A DNA stretch of 8,829 bases, taken from positions 1 to 8,829 of the forward strand of contig JAAEQP010000144.1 in assembly GCA_024231375.1 (NCBI GenBank), written 5' to 3'. Shown in pieces: positions 1-6,709 of this stretch. Numbering within the stretch: the first letter of the stretch is position 1; each line of letters begins with the position of its first letter. The translations under genes were made by a program, and so were the position numbers. The notes under the pieces were generated by a model that saw nothing but the letters and a program-made list of their open reading frames with translations, ran no database searches and was not told where the DNA came from. The DNA comes from a bacterium. GTDB lineage: Bacteria; Hydrogenedentota; Hydrogenedentia; Hydrogenedentiales; SLHB01.

Positions 1-1
1 C

Positions 2-934
2 CTACCCCTCGCTGACGCCCGTTGCGGGGGCCGGACCATCGCGCGAGAGAACCTCCAGCGTGAGTCGATAATTGCCGGTCGAGAAACCATCCGCCTCCAA
101 AAAACGCGTCGCCACGATGAGATATGTGCCGTCCTCTGGCAGCGTGACCGTACAGGTCACTTCCTTGCCAGCCGAGACACCCTTCAACGCCTCCTCGAAC
201 TCCGGGAAGAACCGCTTCGTACCGAGGATATAGGGGTAGGCCTGAGCCGTGCCGCCCGGGAACTCGTCGCCATCGACGGTGCCCTTGAAATCAATGATCA
301 ACTGGTCGCCATCTTTGGCTTTGCCCTTGGCCGACAGAGCCTCGAACGTGGAATAGCGGCCACGCATCTCTTCGATGGCGCTCTTCACATCCTCTTTGCC
401 GACCTTCAGGATGGGCTTCTCCACGTCGATTCCGCGGTACGTGCCCAACTCGACGCGGGGCGACACTTCGAACTTCAACGCGAAGGCAAGCGGTTCGTCG
501 TCCTTGCGGTCCTTGGCCTCTTCCACGCCGTCAATATCGGGCATGCTGATGGGCTTGAGGTCCTCGTCCTTGACGAGCTTGTGGAAGGCGGCGGTGACGA
601 GTTTGGTTTCGACCTCCCCGCGGACCACCTTGGCAAACTTGCGTTCAATGAGCTTGCGGGGCGCACGGCCGGGACGGAACCCCGGTACCTCGGCCTCGCT
701 CTTCAGCTCGTCGAACATCTTGTTGGCCTGCTCTGCCGTATTGGCAGGCGGGATCGAGACGTTCACCTCGTACGCGCAATCGCCTTTGTACTCCACGTCG
801 TAGGAAGGATCCTCGACAAACGAGAATTCGTCTTCCTCATCGGCGGACGCGTCCTCGGAGGCTTCCTCCTCGGCAGCGGCGCTTTCTTCGAGTTCTTCGG
901 GGGCTTCGGTGGTATCTTTGTCCTTGTCTGCCAT
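2..934 (-). CDS. tig: Trigger factor, C-terminally truncated and fused to a PPC-like tail
   Basis: Ribosome-associated chaperone and peptidyl-prolyl isomerase that binds nascent chains at the exit tunnel. Residues 1-45 are an extension rich in Glu and Asp. The ribosome-binding domain follows (about 47-160), with the signature GFRPGRAP at 85-92. The linker and start of the FKBP-type PPIase domain run from about 165 to 268 (GDQLIIDFKGTVDGDEF at 209-225, FPEFEEALKG at 243-252). After LPED (265-268) a normal trigger factor continues with Y...LAGK and a C-terminal chaperone domain of roughly 180 residues; here 42 unrelated residues follow and then a TAG stop at 2-4. Total 310 residues against about 430 usual. 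The ATG at 934 lacks a clear Shine-Dalgarno site. GTG at codon 47 (796) is an alternative start that would remove the extension. It lies 77 bases downstream of tRNA-Leu with no promoter visible between them, so it probably shares the tRNA transcript. Identity of the first 268 residues is secure; the tail is doubtful. Confidence 0.9.
   Translation of the reverse strand: MADKDKDTTEAPEELEESAAAEEEASEDASADEEDEFSFVEDPSYDVEYKGDCAYEVNVSIPPANTAEQANKMFDELKSEAEVPGFRPGRAPRKLIERKFAKVVRGEVETKLVTAAFHKLVKDEDLKPISMPDIDGVEEAKDRKDDEPLAFALKFEVSPRVELGTYRGIDVEKPILKVGKEDVKSAIEEMRGRYSTFEALSAKGKAKDGDQLIIDFKGTVDGDEFPGGTAQAYPYILGTKRFFPEFEEALKGVSAGKEVTCTVTLPEDGTYLIVATRFLEADGFSTGNYRLTLEVLSRDGPAPATGVSEG
5..130 (-). other. 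PPC-like C-terminal segment replacing the trigger factor C-terminus
   Basis: Residues 269-310 of the trigger factor ORF read GTYLIVATRFLEAD, then STGNYRLTLEV, then a short Gly/Pro-rich end. The pattern GTY-I-VATR...G-Y-LTLE is typical of the last strands of bacterial pre-peptidase C-terminal (PPC) type beta-sandwich domains, which are usually in secreted proteins. It has no counterpart in trigger factor. The join is in frame at LPED, a string that fits both families (TF VTLPEDY and PPC TLPEDGTY), so it may mark a short-homology recombination or assembly join. The family match is by eye. Confidence 0.6.
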
Positions 935-1011
935 AACCCAACTTCGCTTTGCTGGTCTGCGTCCGGCGCCACGCGACGGGTATCGCCACGCGGGTGAAGA
1001 CGCGTCCTTAA

Positions 1012-1097
<86 letters not shown>

Positions 1098-1136
1098 ACG
1101 AGATCCACACACTGAAACGGTTGGCTACGCACAAAA

Positions 1137-1170
1137 TCTGGGACAACCGGCTGCGCCGCATCGTCCCAGA
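1137..1170 (-). terminator. Strong stem-loop with short T run between tRNA-Lys and tRNA-Leu
   Basis: TCTGGGAC (1137-1144) is perfectly complementary to GTCCCAGA (1163-1170). Inside it a second stem, CGGC (1148-1151) with GCCG (1155-1158), closes a 3-base loop. Read on the minus strand, the direction of the tRNAs, the hairpin is followed at once by TTTTGTG. That is the layout of a weak intrinsic terminator, placed 23 bases after the tRNA-Lys 3' end. It may be an attenuator lowering tRNA-Leu and tig expression, or an RNase III processing site. The T run is short, so termination is uncertain; the hairpin itself is clear. Confidence 0.55.
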
Positions 1171-1192
1171 GAATTCGTCGGAAATTGTAATA

Positions 1193-1268
1193 TGGTGGGC
1201 CGCGAGGGAATCGAACCCCCGACCTTGTGATTAAGAGTCACCTGCTCTACCAGCTGAGCTAGCGGCCC
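1193..1268 (-). tRNA. trnK: tRNA-Lys (anticodon CTT)
   Basis: A 76-nt tRNA on the minus strand. Acceptor GGGCCGC pairs with GCGGCCC, followed by discriminator A and an encoded CCA (1195-1193). The D arm contains AGCTCAGCTGGTAGAGC. The anticodon stem GTGA/TCAC encloses loop CTCTTAA, giving anticodon CTT (lysine AAG). The T arm is GGGGG-TTCGATT-CCCTC, with one non-standard pair. The outermost anticodon-stem pair (G27-A43) is mismatched. It sits 78 bases after tRNA-Gly and 95 bases before tRNA-Leu in the same direction. Confidence 0.96.
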
Positions 1269-1346
1269 ATATCAAACAACCGCACGCACCCATCCACTGA
1301 ATGTAACGGCGCGAATCAATCGTCTGCAAGTCGTCAAAAAAGAAAA

Positions 1347-1421
<75 letters not shown>

Positions 1422-1508
1422 TCACGAACAGCCCGCCGCGGATACCCGCATCGCGTGCCGTGACGGAGGCGCGGTACAGCAAATTGCCGTGCCTCACATC
1501 GGAGCGAA

Positions 1509-1538
1509 ATCCTAGCACATTGCCGAGGACAGTGTCAA
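1509..1538 (-). promoter_or_regulatory. Sigma70-type promoter for the tRNA-Gly/Lys/Leu-tig unit
   Basis: On the minus strand a perfect -35 TTGACA (1538-1533) and a -10 TAGGAT (1514-1509) are separated by 18 bases. Transcription would begin near 1502, about 80 bases before tRNA-Gly. No comparable promoter was found before tRNA-Lys, tRNA-Leu or tig, so this one probably serves all four genes. A strong promoter of this kind is expected for stable RNA genes. Confidence 0.8.
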
Positions 1539-1592
1539 GTCGGGCCGCAGCCTGAGATTAGGCATGACCGCCCGCCTCGTCCGCCCTTGTTC

Positions 1593-2366
1593 TCAGCCCC
1601 GGTCGCGGTGCTCTTTGAGCCGCTTGGCCATCAGCGGAGGGCATCCGTTGCACCCGCGCTTCGCCTTCGAAACGCCCTCGGGAATGATGTGAGGGAGGCT
1701 TTCGTCGCCCATCACGTCTTCCAAGCGCCGCTCGAAGGCATGGCCCAGCCGGTATTCCTTCTCTCCCAACACCAAACCGCACGTGTACATCGTGCCGCTG
1801 GCCCCGATGCACGTCATCGATTCCGGAAGCGTGCAGGTGGGTTCCACGTGGGGTTGGTCCTGTCCCTCCCCCGAACACACCGTGAACCCCATCTCATCGG
1901 CGAACCGCATGTCCTCGTGGAGCGCGTCGTCTACGAAGAGAATCACCGATTTCTTGTCGAGGCTTCCAAGCGCGTTCACGTCCTCTTTCAGAAGAGGAGA
2001 TCCGTAGACATGGAGTCCCACAAGCATGCCGTGCATGGACTGTGCCCACTGGCAGATCTCCGCGATCTCGGGACGCTCAAGGATCCCACAGCCGAGACTG
2101 AATATGATGCACCCAACTCCCAGACCGGCCGCCTCGTCAATGATGCTAAGCCAGTCATCCCGGTCCAGCACCTTCGCGGGAGACCGGTTGCCGTTCCCTT
2201 TGGCGACACCATCCTCCGACGCATAGAGCCACAGGTACTCAAGCGTCTTGGATTGATCGCCTTCGAAGCTGCCCATGCAGTCTTTGACTGCCTTGCTGAT
2301 GGTTTGCGGCAGTGCAAAGGGGTTGTCTCCCTCGTACACCCTCTCCCAGCGTTTCTTCGAGCCCAC
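1593..2366 (-). CDS. Radical-SAM-like protein with SPASM-type cysteines but no CxxxCxxC motif
   Basis: A 257-residue cytosolic protein of unknown function. Residues about 68-125 have the layout of a radical SAM barrel: DRDDWLSIIDEAAGLGVGCIIFS (68-90), then LERPEIAEICQWAQ and VGLHVYGSPL, where active enzymes show L-eW--il-ea-elG---i-fsGGEP and l-TNG. The place where CxxxCxxC should be reads TLEYLWLYASED (41-52), with no cysteines, and the GGEP position reads LGCG (91-94). The C-terminal third keeps a SPASM-like pattern: C178, C186, then GTMYTCG with C196, RLGHAF, and CNGC (C239, C242), likely binding an auxiliary Fe-S cluster. GTG is the first usable start because an in-frame TGA lies two codons upstream. 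A GAGGGA Shine-Dalgarno site lies 10 bases before it. It may be a pseudoenzyme partner or scaffold of another maturase. The family assignment is by pattern only. Confidence 0.7.
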   Translation of the reverse strand: MGSKKRWERVYEGDNPFALPQTISKAVKDCMGSFEGDQSKTLEYLWLYASEDGVAKGNGNRSPAKVLDRDDWLSIIDEAAGLGVGCIIFSLGCGILERPEIAEICQWAQSMHGMLVGLHVYGSPLLKEDVNALGSLDKKSVILFVDDALHEDMRFADEMGFTVCSGEGQDQPHVEPTCTLPESMTCIGASGTMYTCGLVLGEKEYRLGHAFERRLEDVMGDESLPHIIPEGVSKAKRGCNGCPPLMAKRLKEHRDRG

Positions 2367-2597
2367 TGTTCATCGATCCCTCATCTTTGCGGGTTGCCGC
2401 GATGCCCAGTCTGTACCCCCCCGGGCCAGTTGTCCGAACGCATGCAAACCGCGCTTCAATTCTTGACCGGCGTCACCTCTCCGCTACCGCTCCGTAACCG
2501 GAGAAATCAAACAAGTTCTCCTTAACATCACATATTGAAAGAGCTTGTGGTCTCCTGGCGAGGACTGCGGGCTCCACGGCCGTGCCATCCTTCTTGG

Positions 2598-2626
2598 AGA
2601 GGGGCCTTACCCTCGCTAAGGGCTCT
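2598..2626 (+). other. Possible stem-loop in the non-coding region
   Basis: AGAG (2598-2601) can pair with CTCT (2623-2626), and CCTTA (2605-2609) with TAAGG (2617-2621). An internal loop GGG/G and a 7-base terminal loop CCCTCGC result. Bases TTTCC follow on the plus strand. It could be a weak terminator or part of a larger RNA fold; no gene on the plus strand precedes it. Pairing is seen directly, function is not. Confidence 0.3.
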
Positions 2627-3000
2627 TTCCGTTGCATCAGGCCGTCAACCTACGCAGCTACCTAACTGAGCCTTGCGAATTCCACCAGCACCCGAGAAGC
2701 CGACTCGCGCTGACTTCCGGTCTCCTTAACATCCTGAACCCGGGATTCATTTCGCGGTTCCGTGACACGCGTAACGAGCATCGTAGCGCCCGCCGACGAG
2801 AATCCCGACCCGTTCGGTCTATTCCACCGGCCACGGAAACGGTGTACGGCGCAAGTGTCCTCGCTACCATACGGCCACCCACGAAAAACAAGGACGTATT
2901 CTGCGCTATTGGCGGCGCTGTGTCAATCCCCTTCGGGGAGGTCCGCGGAATACGTGGATGCCGGACGCTTCTCATCGCGTCGCGAACCGGCTTCTTGCCC

Positions 3001-3031
3001 TTGCTCCGGTGGCGCTCGCTATGCCTATAAT
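3001..3031 (+). promoter_or_regulatory. Probable promoter of the M55-GH38-AKR operon
   Basis: A perfect -10 hexamer TATAAT stands at 3026-3031. The best -35 candidate, TTGCTC at 3001-3006, is 19 bases away, longer than ideal, and only partly matches. Transcription would start near 3038, leaving a leader of about 20 bases before the ATG at 3058. The good -10 with a poor -35 suggests help from an activator. Confidence 0.5.
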
Positions 3032-3042
3032 GCCACCAACAT

Positions 3043-3050
3043 AGGAAGGA
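3043..3050 (+). promoter_or_regulatory. Ribosome binding site that fixes the M55 start
   Basis: AGGAAGGA at 3043-3050 is a strong Shine-Dalgarno sequence. It is 7 bases from ATG 3058 but only 1 base from the in-frame GTG at 3052, so ATG 3058 is the start. Confidence 0.8.
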
Positions 3051-3057
3051 TGTGCCG

Positions 3058-3882
3058 ATGAAACTGATGATTATGACCGATCTCGAAGGCGTGGCGGGCG
3101 TGAAGAACCATGAGGATTGGTGTCGGCCGGATTCGCGCTACTATGCCGTGGGGTGCCGGTTCCTGACCGAGGAGGTCAACGCGGCCGTGGATGCGTTCTT
3201 CTCCGAAGGCGTCAAGTACGTGCGCGTGGTGGATGGGCACGGCCCCGGCGCCGTCGACATCGAGTTGCTCGACCCGCGGGTCGAATACGCCCGCGGCTGG
3301 GACGAGAAGGTGTGGCCTTTCGGGCTGGACGACAGTTTCGACGGCATTGCCTGGATCGGCCAGCACGCCAAGGCCTCCACGGAGTATGCCCATCTCTGTC
3401 ATACGCAGAACTTCGGCTACATCGATCTGTCCGTCAACGGCGTGTCCATCGGCGAATTCGGTCAGCTCGCCATGTGCGCATCGGAACTGGGCGTGCCTGC
3501 CTTCCTCGCCACGGGCGACCTGGCCTTCACCAAGGAAGCCGAAGCCCTTGTGCCCGGTGTCGTGACCTGTGCCGTGAAACGAGGCGTCATGGGCGGCACG
3601 GGCGAGGAGTGCATGCGGGAGGAATACGGACGGCGCAACGCCGGGGCAGTCCACGTGCCACCCGCGCGCGCGCGCCAGATGATCGGCGACACGGCCAAGC
3701 GCGCACTCCGCATGCTGCGTACCGACCCGCCGCTCCCGGTCCATCTTCAGGCGCCGTACGAGCGCGTGGGGGTGTTTCGTCCGACCGAAGCGGGAGAACC
3801 GAAGACCGTTTCGCGACAATCGCACCCGGATTCGGTCATTGAACTGATGCGCCTGCCCATGCAGCCCAAGCCCATGGAATAG
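3058..3882 (+). CDS. M55 family D-aminopeptidase (DppA-like) zinc peptidase
   Basis: A 274-residue cytosolic metallopeptidase, the usual length for the family. DppA of Bacillus subtilis removes N-terminal D-amino acids such as from D-Ala-D-Ala. The N-terminus MKLMIMTDLEGVAGV is the family signature with D8 and E10 as metal ligands. The other expected residues are present at nearly the same numbers as in DppA: H61 (VVDGHGPG), H103 (GQHAKAST), H115 (HLCHTQ, the catalytic histidine position) and E133 (IGEFG). GDLAFTKEAEALVPGV at 153-168 matches the DppA region around GDDRAAKEAEELIP. No signal peptide is seen. It is the first gene of a three-gene cluster, 99 bases before the mannosidase. It could recycle peptidoglycan-derived or other D-amino-acid peptides; the real substrate cannot be read from sequence. 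Confidence 0.92.
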   Translation: MKLMIMTDLEGVAGVKNHEDWCRPDSRYYAVGCRFLTEEVNAAVDAFFSEGVKYVRVVDGHGPGAVDIELLDPRVEYARGWDEKVWPFGLDDSFDGIAWIGQHAKASTEYAHLCHTQNFGYIDLSVNGVSIGEFGQLAMCASELGVPAFLATGDLAFTKEAEALVPGVVTCAVKRGVMGGTGEECMREEYGRRNAGAVHVPPARARQMIGDTAKRALRMLRTDPPLPVHLQAPYERVGVFRPTEAGEPKTVSRQSHPDSVIELMRLPMQPKPME

Positions 3883-3981
3883 ACGTTCCGACCGCGGCCG
3901 ACCGCGAGGCTGCCCAGGAACCGACCGTGCCGCCGTGCAGCGCACGCGAGCATGAACCGAAGTCGTGAGAAGGAATGACGA

Positions 3982-6666
3982 ATGAAAGCGTTTTACTGTG
4001 CCGGTACACACTGGGACCGGGAATGGTACGAGACGTTCCAGGAATACCGCATGTGGCTCGTCGAGCAGATCGACGAGGTCATGGATCTCATGGATGAGGA
4101 TCCGGACTTCGAGTATTTCCATCTGGACGGGCAGGCGGTGGTGTTGCAGGACTACTTCGAGATCCGCCCGGATCAGAAAGAACGACTCCTGGACTTTCTC
4201 AAGAGTGGTCGCATTCTGGCTGGTCCTTGGTACGTGCTGCCTGACGAATGGCTCATTTCCGGCGAGAGCTTTGTGCGCAACTTCATGACCGGCATGCGCG
4301 TGTGCCGCGAACTTGGCTTCGAGCCCATGGACTTCGCTTACACGCCCGACCAGTTCGGGCATGTGGCCGCGCTGCCCATGATCGTCAAGGGATTCGGCCT
4401 GAAGGCCGGCATCTGTTGGCGCGGTACCCAGGACGAGGATTACCCCGCCCAGTTCGTGTGGGTCGGACCTGACGGCAGCCGCATGGTCACCCACAAGCTC
4501 ACCGACGCCGGTGGCTACAACGCATTCGACGAGAAGGTCCGCGTGCCCGTCGAGAAGGCGGATTTCAGCATCGAGACCCTGAAGGAGAAGTTCGACGCGT
4601 TCCTGGAGAAGGAAGGCGGACGGACCTCCGCGCCCGTCATGCTCATGATCGACGCCGTCGACCATCAGCGCGCACCCAAGTCCATGCCCCGGATTATCCA
4701 GGCGTTGCGCGATCAGTATCCGGACATCGAGTTCGTCTGGGGCACGTTCCCCTCGTACGCCGACGAAGTGCTGAAGCACGAGGCCGACCTGCCTGAACGC
4801 ACCGGCGAACACCGGCAACCCGCCCGGGATGCCTTGCGTCATGCCCAGTACCTCATCGTTCACACGTTGTCCTCGCGGTACCCCATCAAGCAGCAAAACG
4901 ACCAGTGCCAGGCAATGATGGAGAAGTGGGCAGAACCTTGCGCCCTCTTCCAGACCATGCCGTGCCCCGGCGCGGCCGACGAGACGCTGTTCAACAACGC
5001 CCATGCCGCAACCCGGAACACGCGCTACCTCGACGTGGCCTGGGAGTACCTCATCAAGAACCACCCCCACGACTCCATCTGCGGGTGCAGCATCGACCAG
5101 GTCCATCGCGACATGATGTATCGGTTCGACCAGTGTTCGTTGATCGCCGATGGACTGGTGCGCCGTGCGATGGCGCACACGGCCTGTTCCACGGGCTACA
5201 CCAAGTCACCCGACAAGATCGTGGTCCATAATCCGTTGCCTTTCCGGCGCAAGGGCGTGTTCGATGTTTCCGTTCTGTTCAAGCCCGACTGGCCCACCAC
5301 CTTCATGGACGGACTGGCCACGGCCGAACGGATCAACAAGTTTGTGTTGAAAGACGCTGGCGGCGACGAGGTACCCTTCCAACTGCTGCGTATCGACCGG
5401 GGCGCCATCGCGAAAGGGGTTTCGGAGATTGGGCGGCCGACCACCGATGCAGGCGATGTCTACCATCTCGCTGTAGATATGGAATTGCCGCCATGTGGCT
5501 TCACCGGTCTCTCGGTCGAACCTTCCGACGAGGCGACCCGCAATTTCGGGTCCCAACTGGACGACGCGTTCACCGCGCTGAATGAGCACATCGGGTTCGC
5601 CCTGGAACCGAACGGCACCGCCCTGCTGATGAACCGCACGCTGGACCTCGTGTACGAGGACCTGTTCATCTACGAGGACTGCGGCGACTGCGGCGACGGG
5701 TGGACGCGCGGCAAACTCGTGAATGACCTCGTCGTGCGCACGCCGGGATCGCGCGTGACCACGGCTATCGAGGAAGACGGCCCTCTGCGTACCGTGCTCC
5801 GAATGGAACGCGAGTTCGACCTCCCGCAAGACATGGGCCGCCGCACCTACTGGCGATCCGGCGACCGCACGCCCATGCGCGTCGTGGACCGTGTCACCCT
5901 CGACAAAGGGTCGCCCGTGGTGAAGGTGCGGACGCGCATCGAGAATACCGTGAAGGACCATCGCTTCCGCGTGTTGTTTCCCACCTCGCTGGAGACAGAT
6001 CAATCCTTCGCGGAAACGCCCTTCGCGGTCGTGGCGCGCGACATCGATATCCCCCCCGAAACCGCCCGATGGCACGAACGGGTGAATCCGGAGAACGCGT
6101 TCTCCACCTTCTTCGGCCTGCAAGGCCAGGAGGGAGGACTGGCCATTCTGGCGCCCTTCGGGCTGCACGAATACGAAGTCACGCAAAACGGCGAACGGGC
6201 GTTGGCCCTAACGCTGTTCCGATCCACCTTCCAGACCGTGGCCACATCGGGTGAGCCGGACGGCCAACTTCAGGGACCCCTTGAATTCGAGTACTATCTG
6301 TTCCCATTCGTGGGGCAGTTCGATCCTGTCGAGGCACTTGAGCACGTCGCAGAGGCGCAGGCCGGCGTGCGGACCCATGCCACCGAGGAGCTTCCCCAGA
6401 CCCATTCGTTCCTGCATCTCGACGAGTGCAACGTGGCCGTGACCGCAATGAAACCGGCCGCAGACGGTAACGGCGGGATTGTGCGTCTGTGGAATCCCAA
6501 GGACACCGACATGGCCGACCGGTTGATCGTGACGAATCCCGTGAAGTCGGCGGCGTACTGCGATCTCAACGAGCGCGAACTGAATCCCATCACCGTGGAC
6601 GACGAGGGCGCCATCCCCGTCGTGGTGAAGGCCGGCGGTCTCGCTACCATCCGGTTCGCCTGGTAG
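3982..6666 (+). CDS. GH38 alpha-mannosidase, MngB-like
   Basis: An 894-residue zinc-dependent retaining alpha-mannosidase, close in length and order of motifs to Escherichia coli MngB (2-O-mannosylglycerate hydrolase). The N-terminal catalytic domain opens with THWDREWY; H10 and D12 are zinc ligands. DGQAVVLQDYF (49-59), GPWYVLPDEW (81-90) and YTPDQFGH follow, with D123 as the expected nucleophile and metal ligand. The helical middle domain contains SSRYPIKQQNDQ (297-308) and WAEPCALF, then NHPHDSICGCS, where H363 is the fourth zinc ligand. The beta-rich C-terminal domains fill about 395-894, with ENTVKDHRFRVLFPT near 654. Odd points: residues 224-229 read DAVDHQ where MngB has NGHDQ, and the MngB motif DDGDEYDY is CGDCGDGW here. 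There is no signal peptide, so it acts on imported or internal substrates. An AAGGA site lies 7 bases before the ATG. Whether it cleaves mannosylglycerate, mannosyl-oligosaccharides or glycopeptide fragments is open. Confidence 0.93.
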   Translation: MKAFYCAGTHWDREWYETFQEYRMWLVEQIDEVMDLMDEDPDFEYFHLDGQAVVLQDYFEIRPDQKERLLDFLKSGRILAGPWYVLPDEWLISGESFVRNFMTGMRVCRELGFEPMDFAYTPDQFGHVAALPMIVKGFGLKAGICWRGTQDEDYPAQFVWVGPDGSRMVTHKLTDAGGYNAFDEKVRVPVEKADFSIETLKEKFDAFLEKEGGRTSAPVMLMIDAVDHQRAPKSMPRIIQALRDQYPDIEFVWGTFPSYADEVLKHEADLPERTGEHRQPARDALRHAQYLIVHTLSSRYPIKQQNDQCQAMMEKWAEPCALFQTMPCPGAADETLFNNAHAATRNTRYLDVAWEYLIKNHPHDSICGCSIDQVHRDMMYRFDQCSLIADGLVRRAMAHTACSTGYTKSPDKIVVHNPLPFRRKGVFDVSVLFKPDWPTTFMDGLATAERINKFVLKDAGGDEVPFQLLRIDRGAIAKGVSEIGRPTTDAGDVYHLAVDMELPPCGFTGLSVEPSDEATRNFGSQLDDAFTALNEHIGFALEPNGTALLMNRTLDLVYEDLFIYEDCGDCGDGWTRGKLVNDLVVRTPGSRVTTAIEEDGPLRTVLRMEREFDLPQDMGRRTYWRSGDRTPMRVVDRVTLDKGSPVVKVRTRIENTVKDHRFRVLFPTSLETDQSFAETPFAVVARDIDIPPETARWHERVNPENAFSTFFGLQGQEGGLAILAPFGLHEYEVTQNGERALALTLFRSTFQTVATSGEPDGQLQGPLEFEYYLFPFVGQFDPVEALEHVAEAQAGVRTHATEELPQTHSFLHLDECNVAVTAMKPAADGNGGIVRLWNPKDTDMADRLIVTNPVKSAAYCDLNERELNPITVDDEGAIPVVVKAGGLATIRFAW

Positions 6667-6709
6667 CGGAATACCGCGCACAGCCATCACGACAAGGAGC
6701 CTCAATACA

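Larger units (their letters stand above)
2367..3057. other. Non-coding region between divergent genes, with several hairpins
   Basis: About 690 bases with no convincing protein. Visible elements are the Shine-Dalgarno site of the minus-strand SPASM gene (GAGGGA near 2380), a hairpin CTCCG-TAAC-CGGAG (2490-2503) and a 10-bp palindrome CACGGCCGTG (2575-2584). There is also an interrupted hairpin, AGAG/CCTTA at 2598-2609 pairing with TAAGG/CTCT at 2617-2626, followed by TTTCC. A hairpin TCCCC-TTC-GGGGA lies at 2927-2939, and the promoter of the plus-strand operon is at the right end. The 2540-2650 part looks capable of folding into structured RNA but matches no RNA family I recognise. Confidence 0.5.

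Noticed and set aside
1270..1345. Weak promoter-like pair (TTGCAG and TACATT on the minus strand) before tRNA-Lys
   Set aside because: Only three and four matches to the consensus hexamers; not better than chance here.
1528..1537. Small palindrome GACAGTGTC over the -35 of the tRNA promoter as a possible operator
   Set aside because: Only 4-bp half-sites, overlapping the TTGACA hexamer that explains half of it; too short to support a regulator.
1587..2525. A 312-residue plus-strand open frame across the SPASM-like gene
   Set aside because: The minus-strand frame shows coherent radical SAM/SPASM pattern and a GTG start with a Shine-Dalgarno site; the plus-strand translation has none.
2470..2525. 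A 14-codon minus-strand frame after AAGGAG starting at TTG, ahead of the SPASM-like gene
   Set aside because: The spacing from AAGGAG to the TTG is too short and there is no further support for a leader peptide.
2517..2733. A 13-base direct repeat TCTCCTTAACATC at 2517 and 2721
   Set aside because: A single 13-mer match in a window of this size is near chance expectation, and the flanks do not match.
2632..3030. Overlapping open frames on both strands in the intergenic region (for example 2658-2975 minus)
   Set aside because: Arg/Ser/Pro-rich translations with no domain; no Shine-Dalgarno site and mutually overlapping, typical of chance open frames in GC-rich DNA.
3025..5178. A 717-residue open frame on the minus strand opposite the M55 and GH38 genes
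   Set aside because: It is a shadow of two strongly supported plus-strand genes with GC-rich third positions; its translation is His/Arg/Val-rich and shows no family motif.
5206..6186. A 326-residue open frame on the minus strand inside the mannosidase
   Set aside because: Antisense shadow with no recognisable domain and no ribosome binding site noted.
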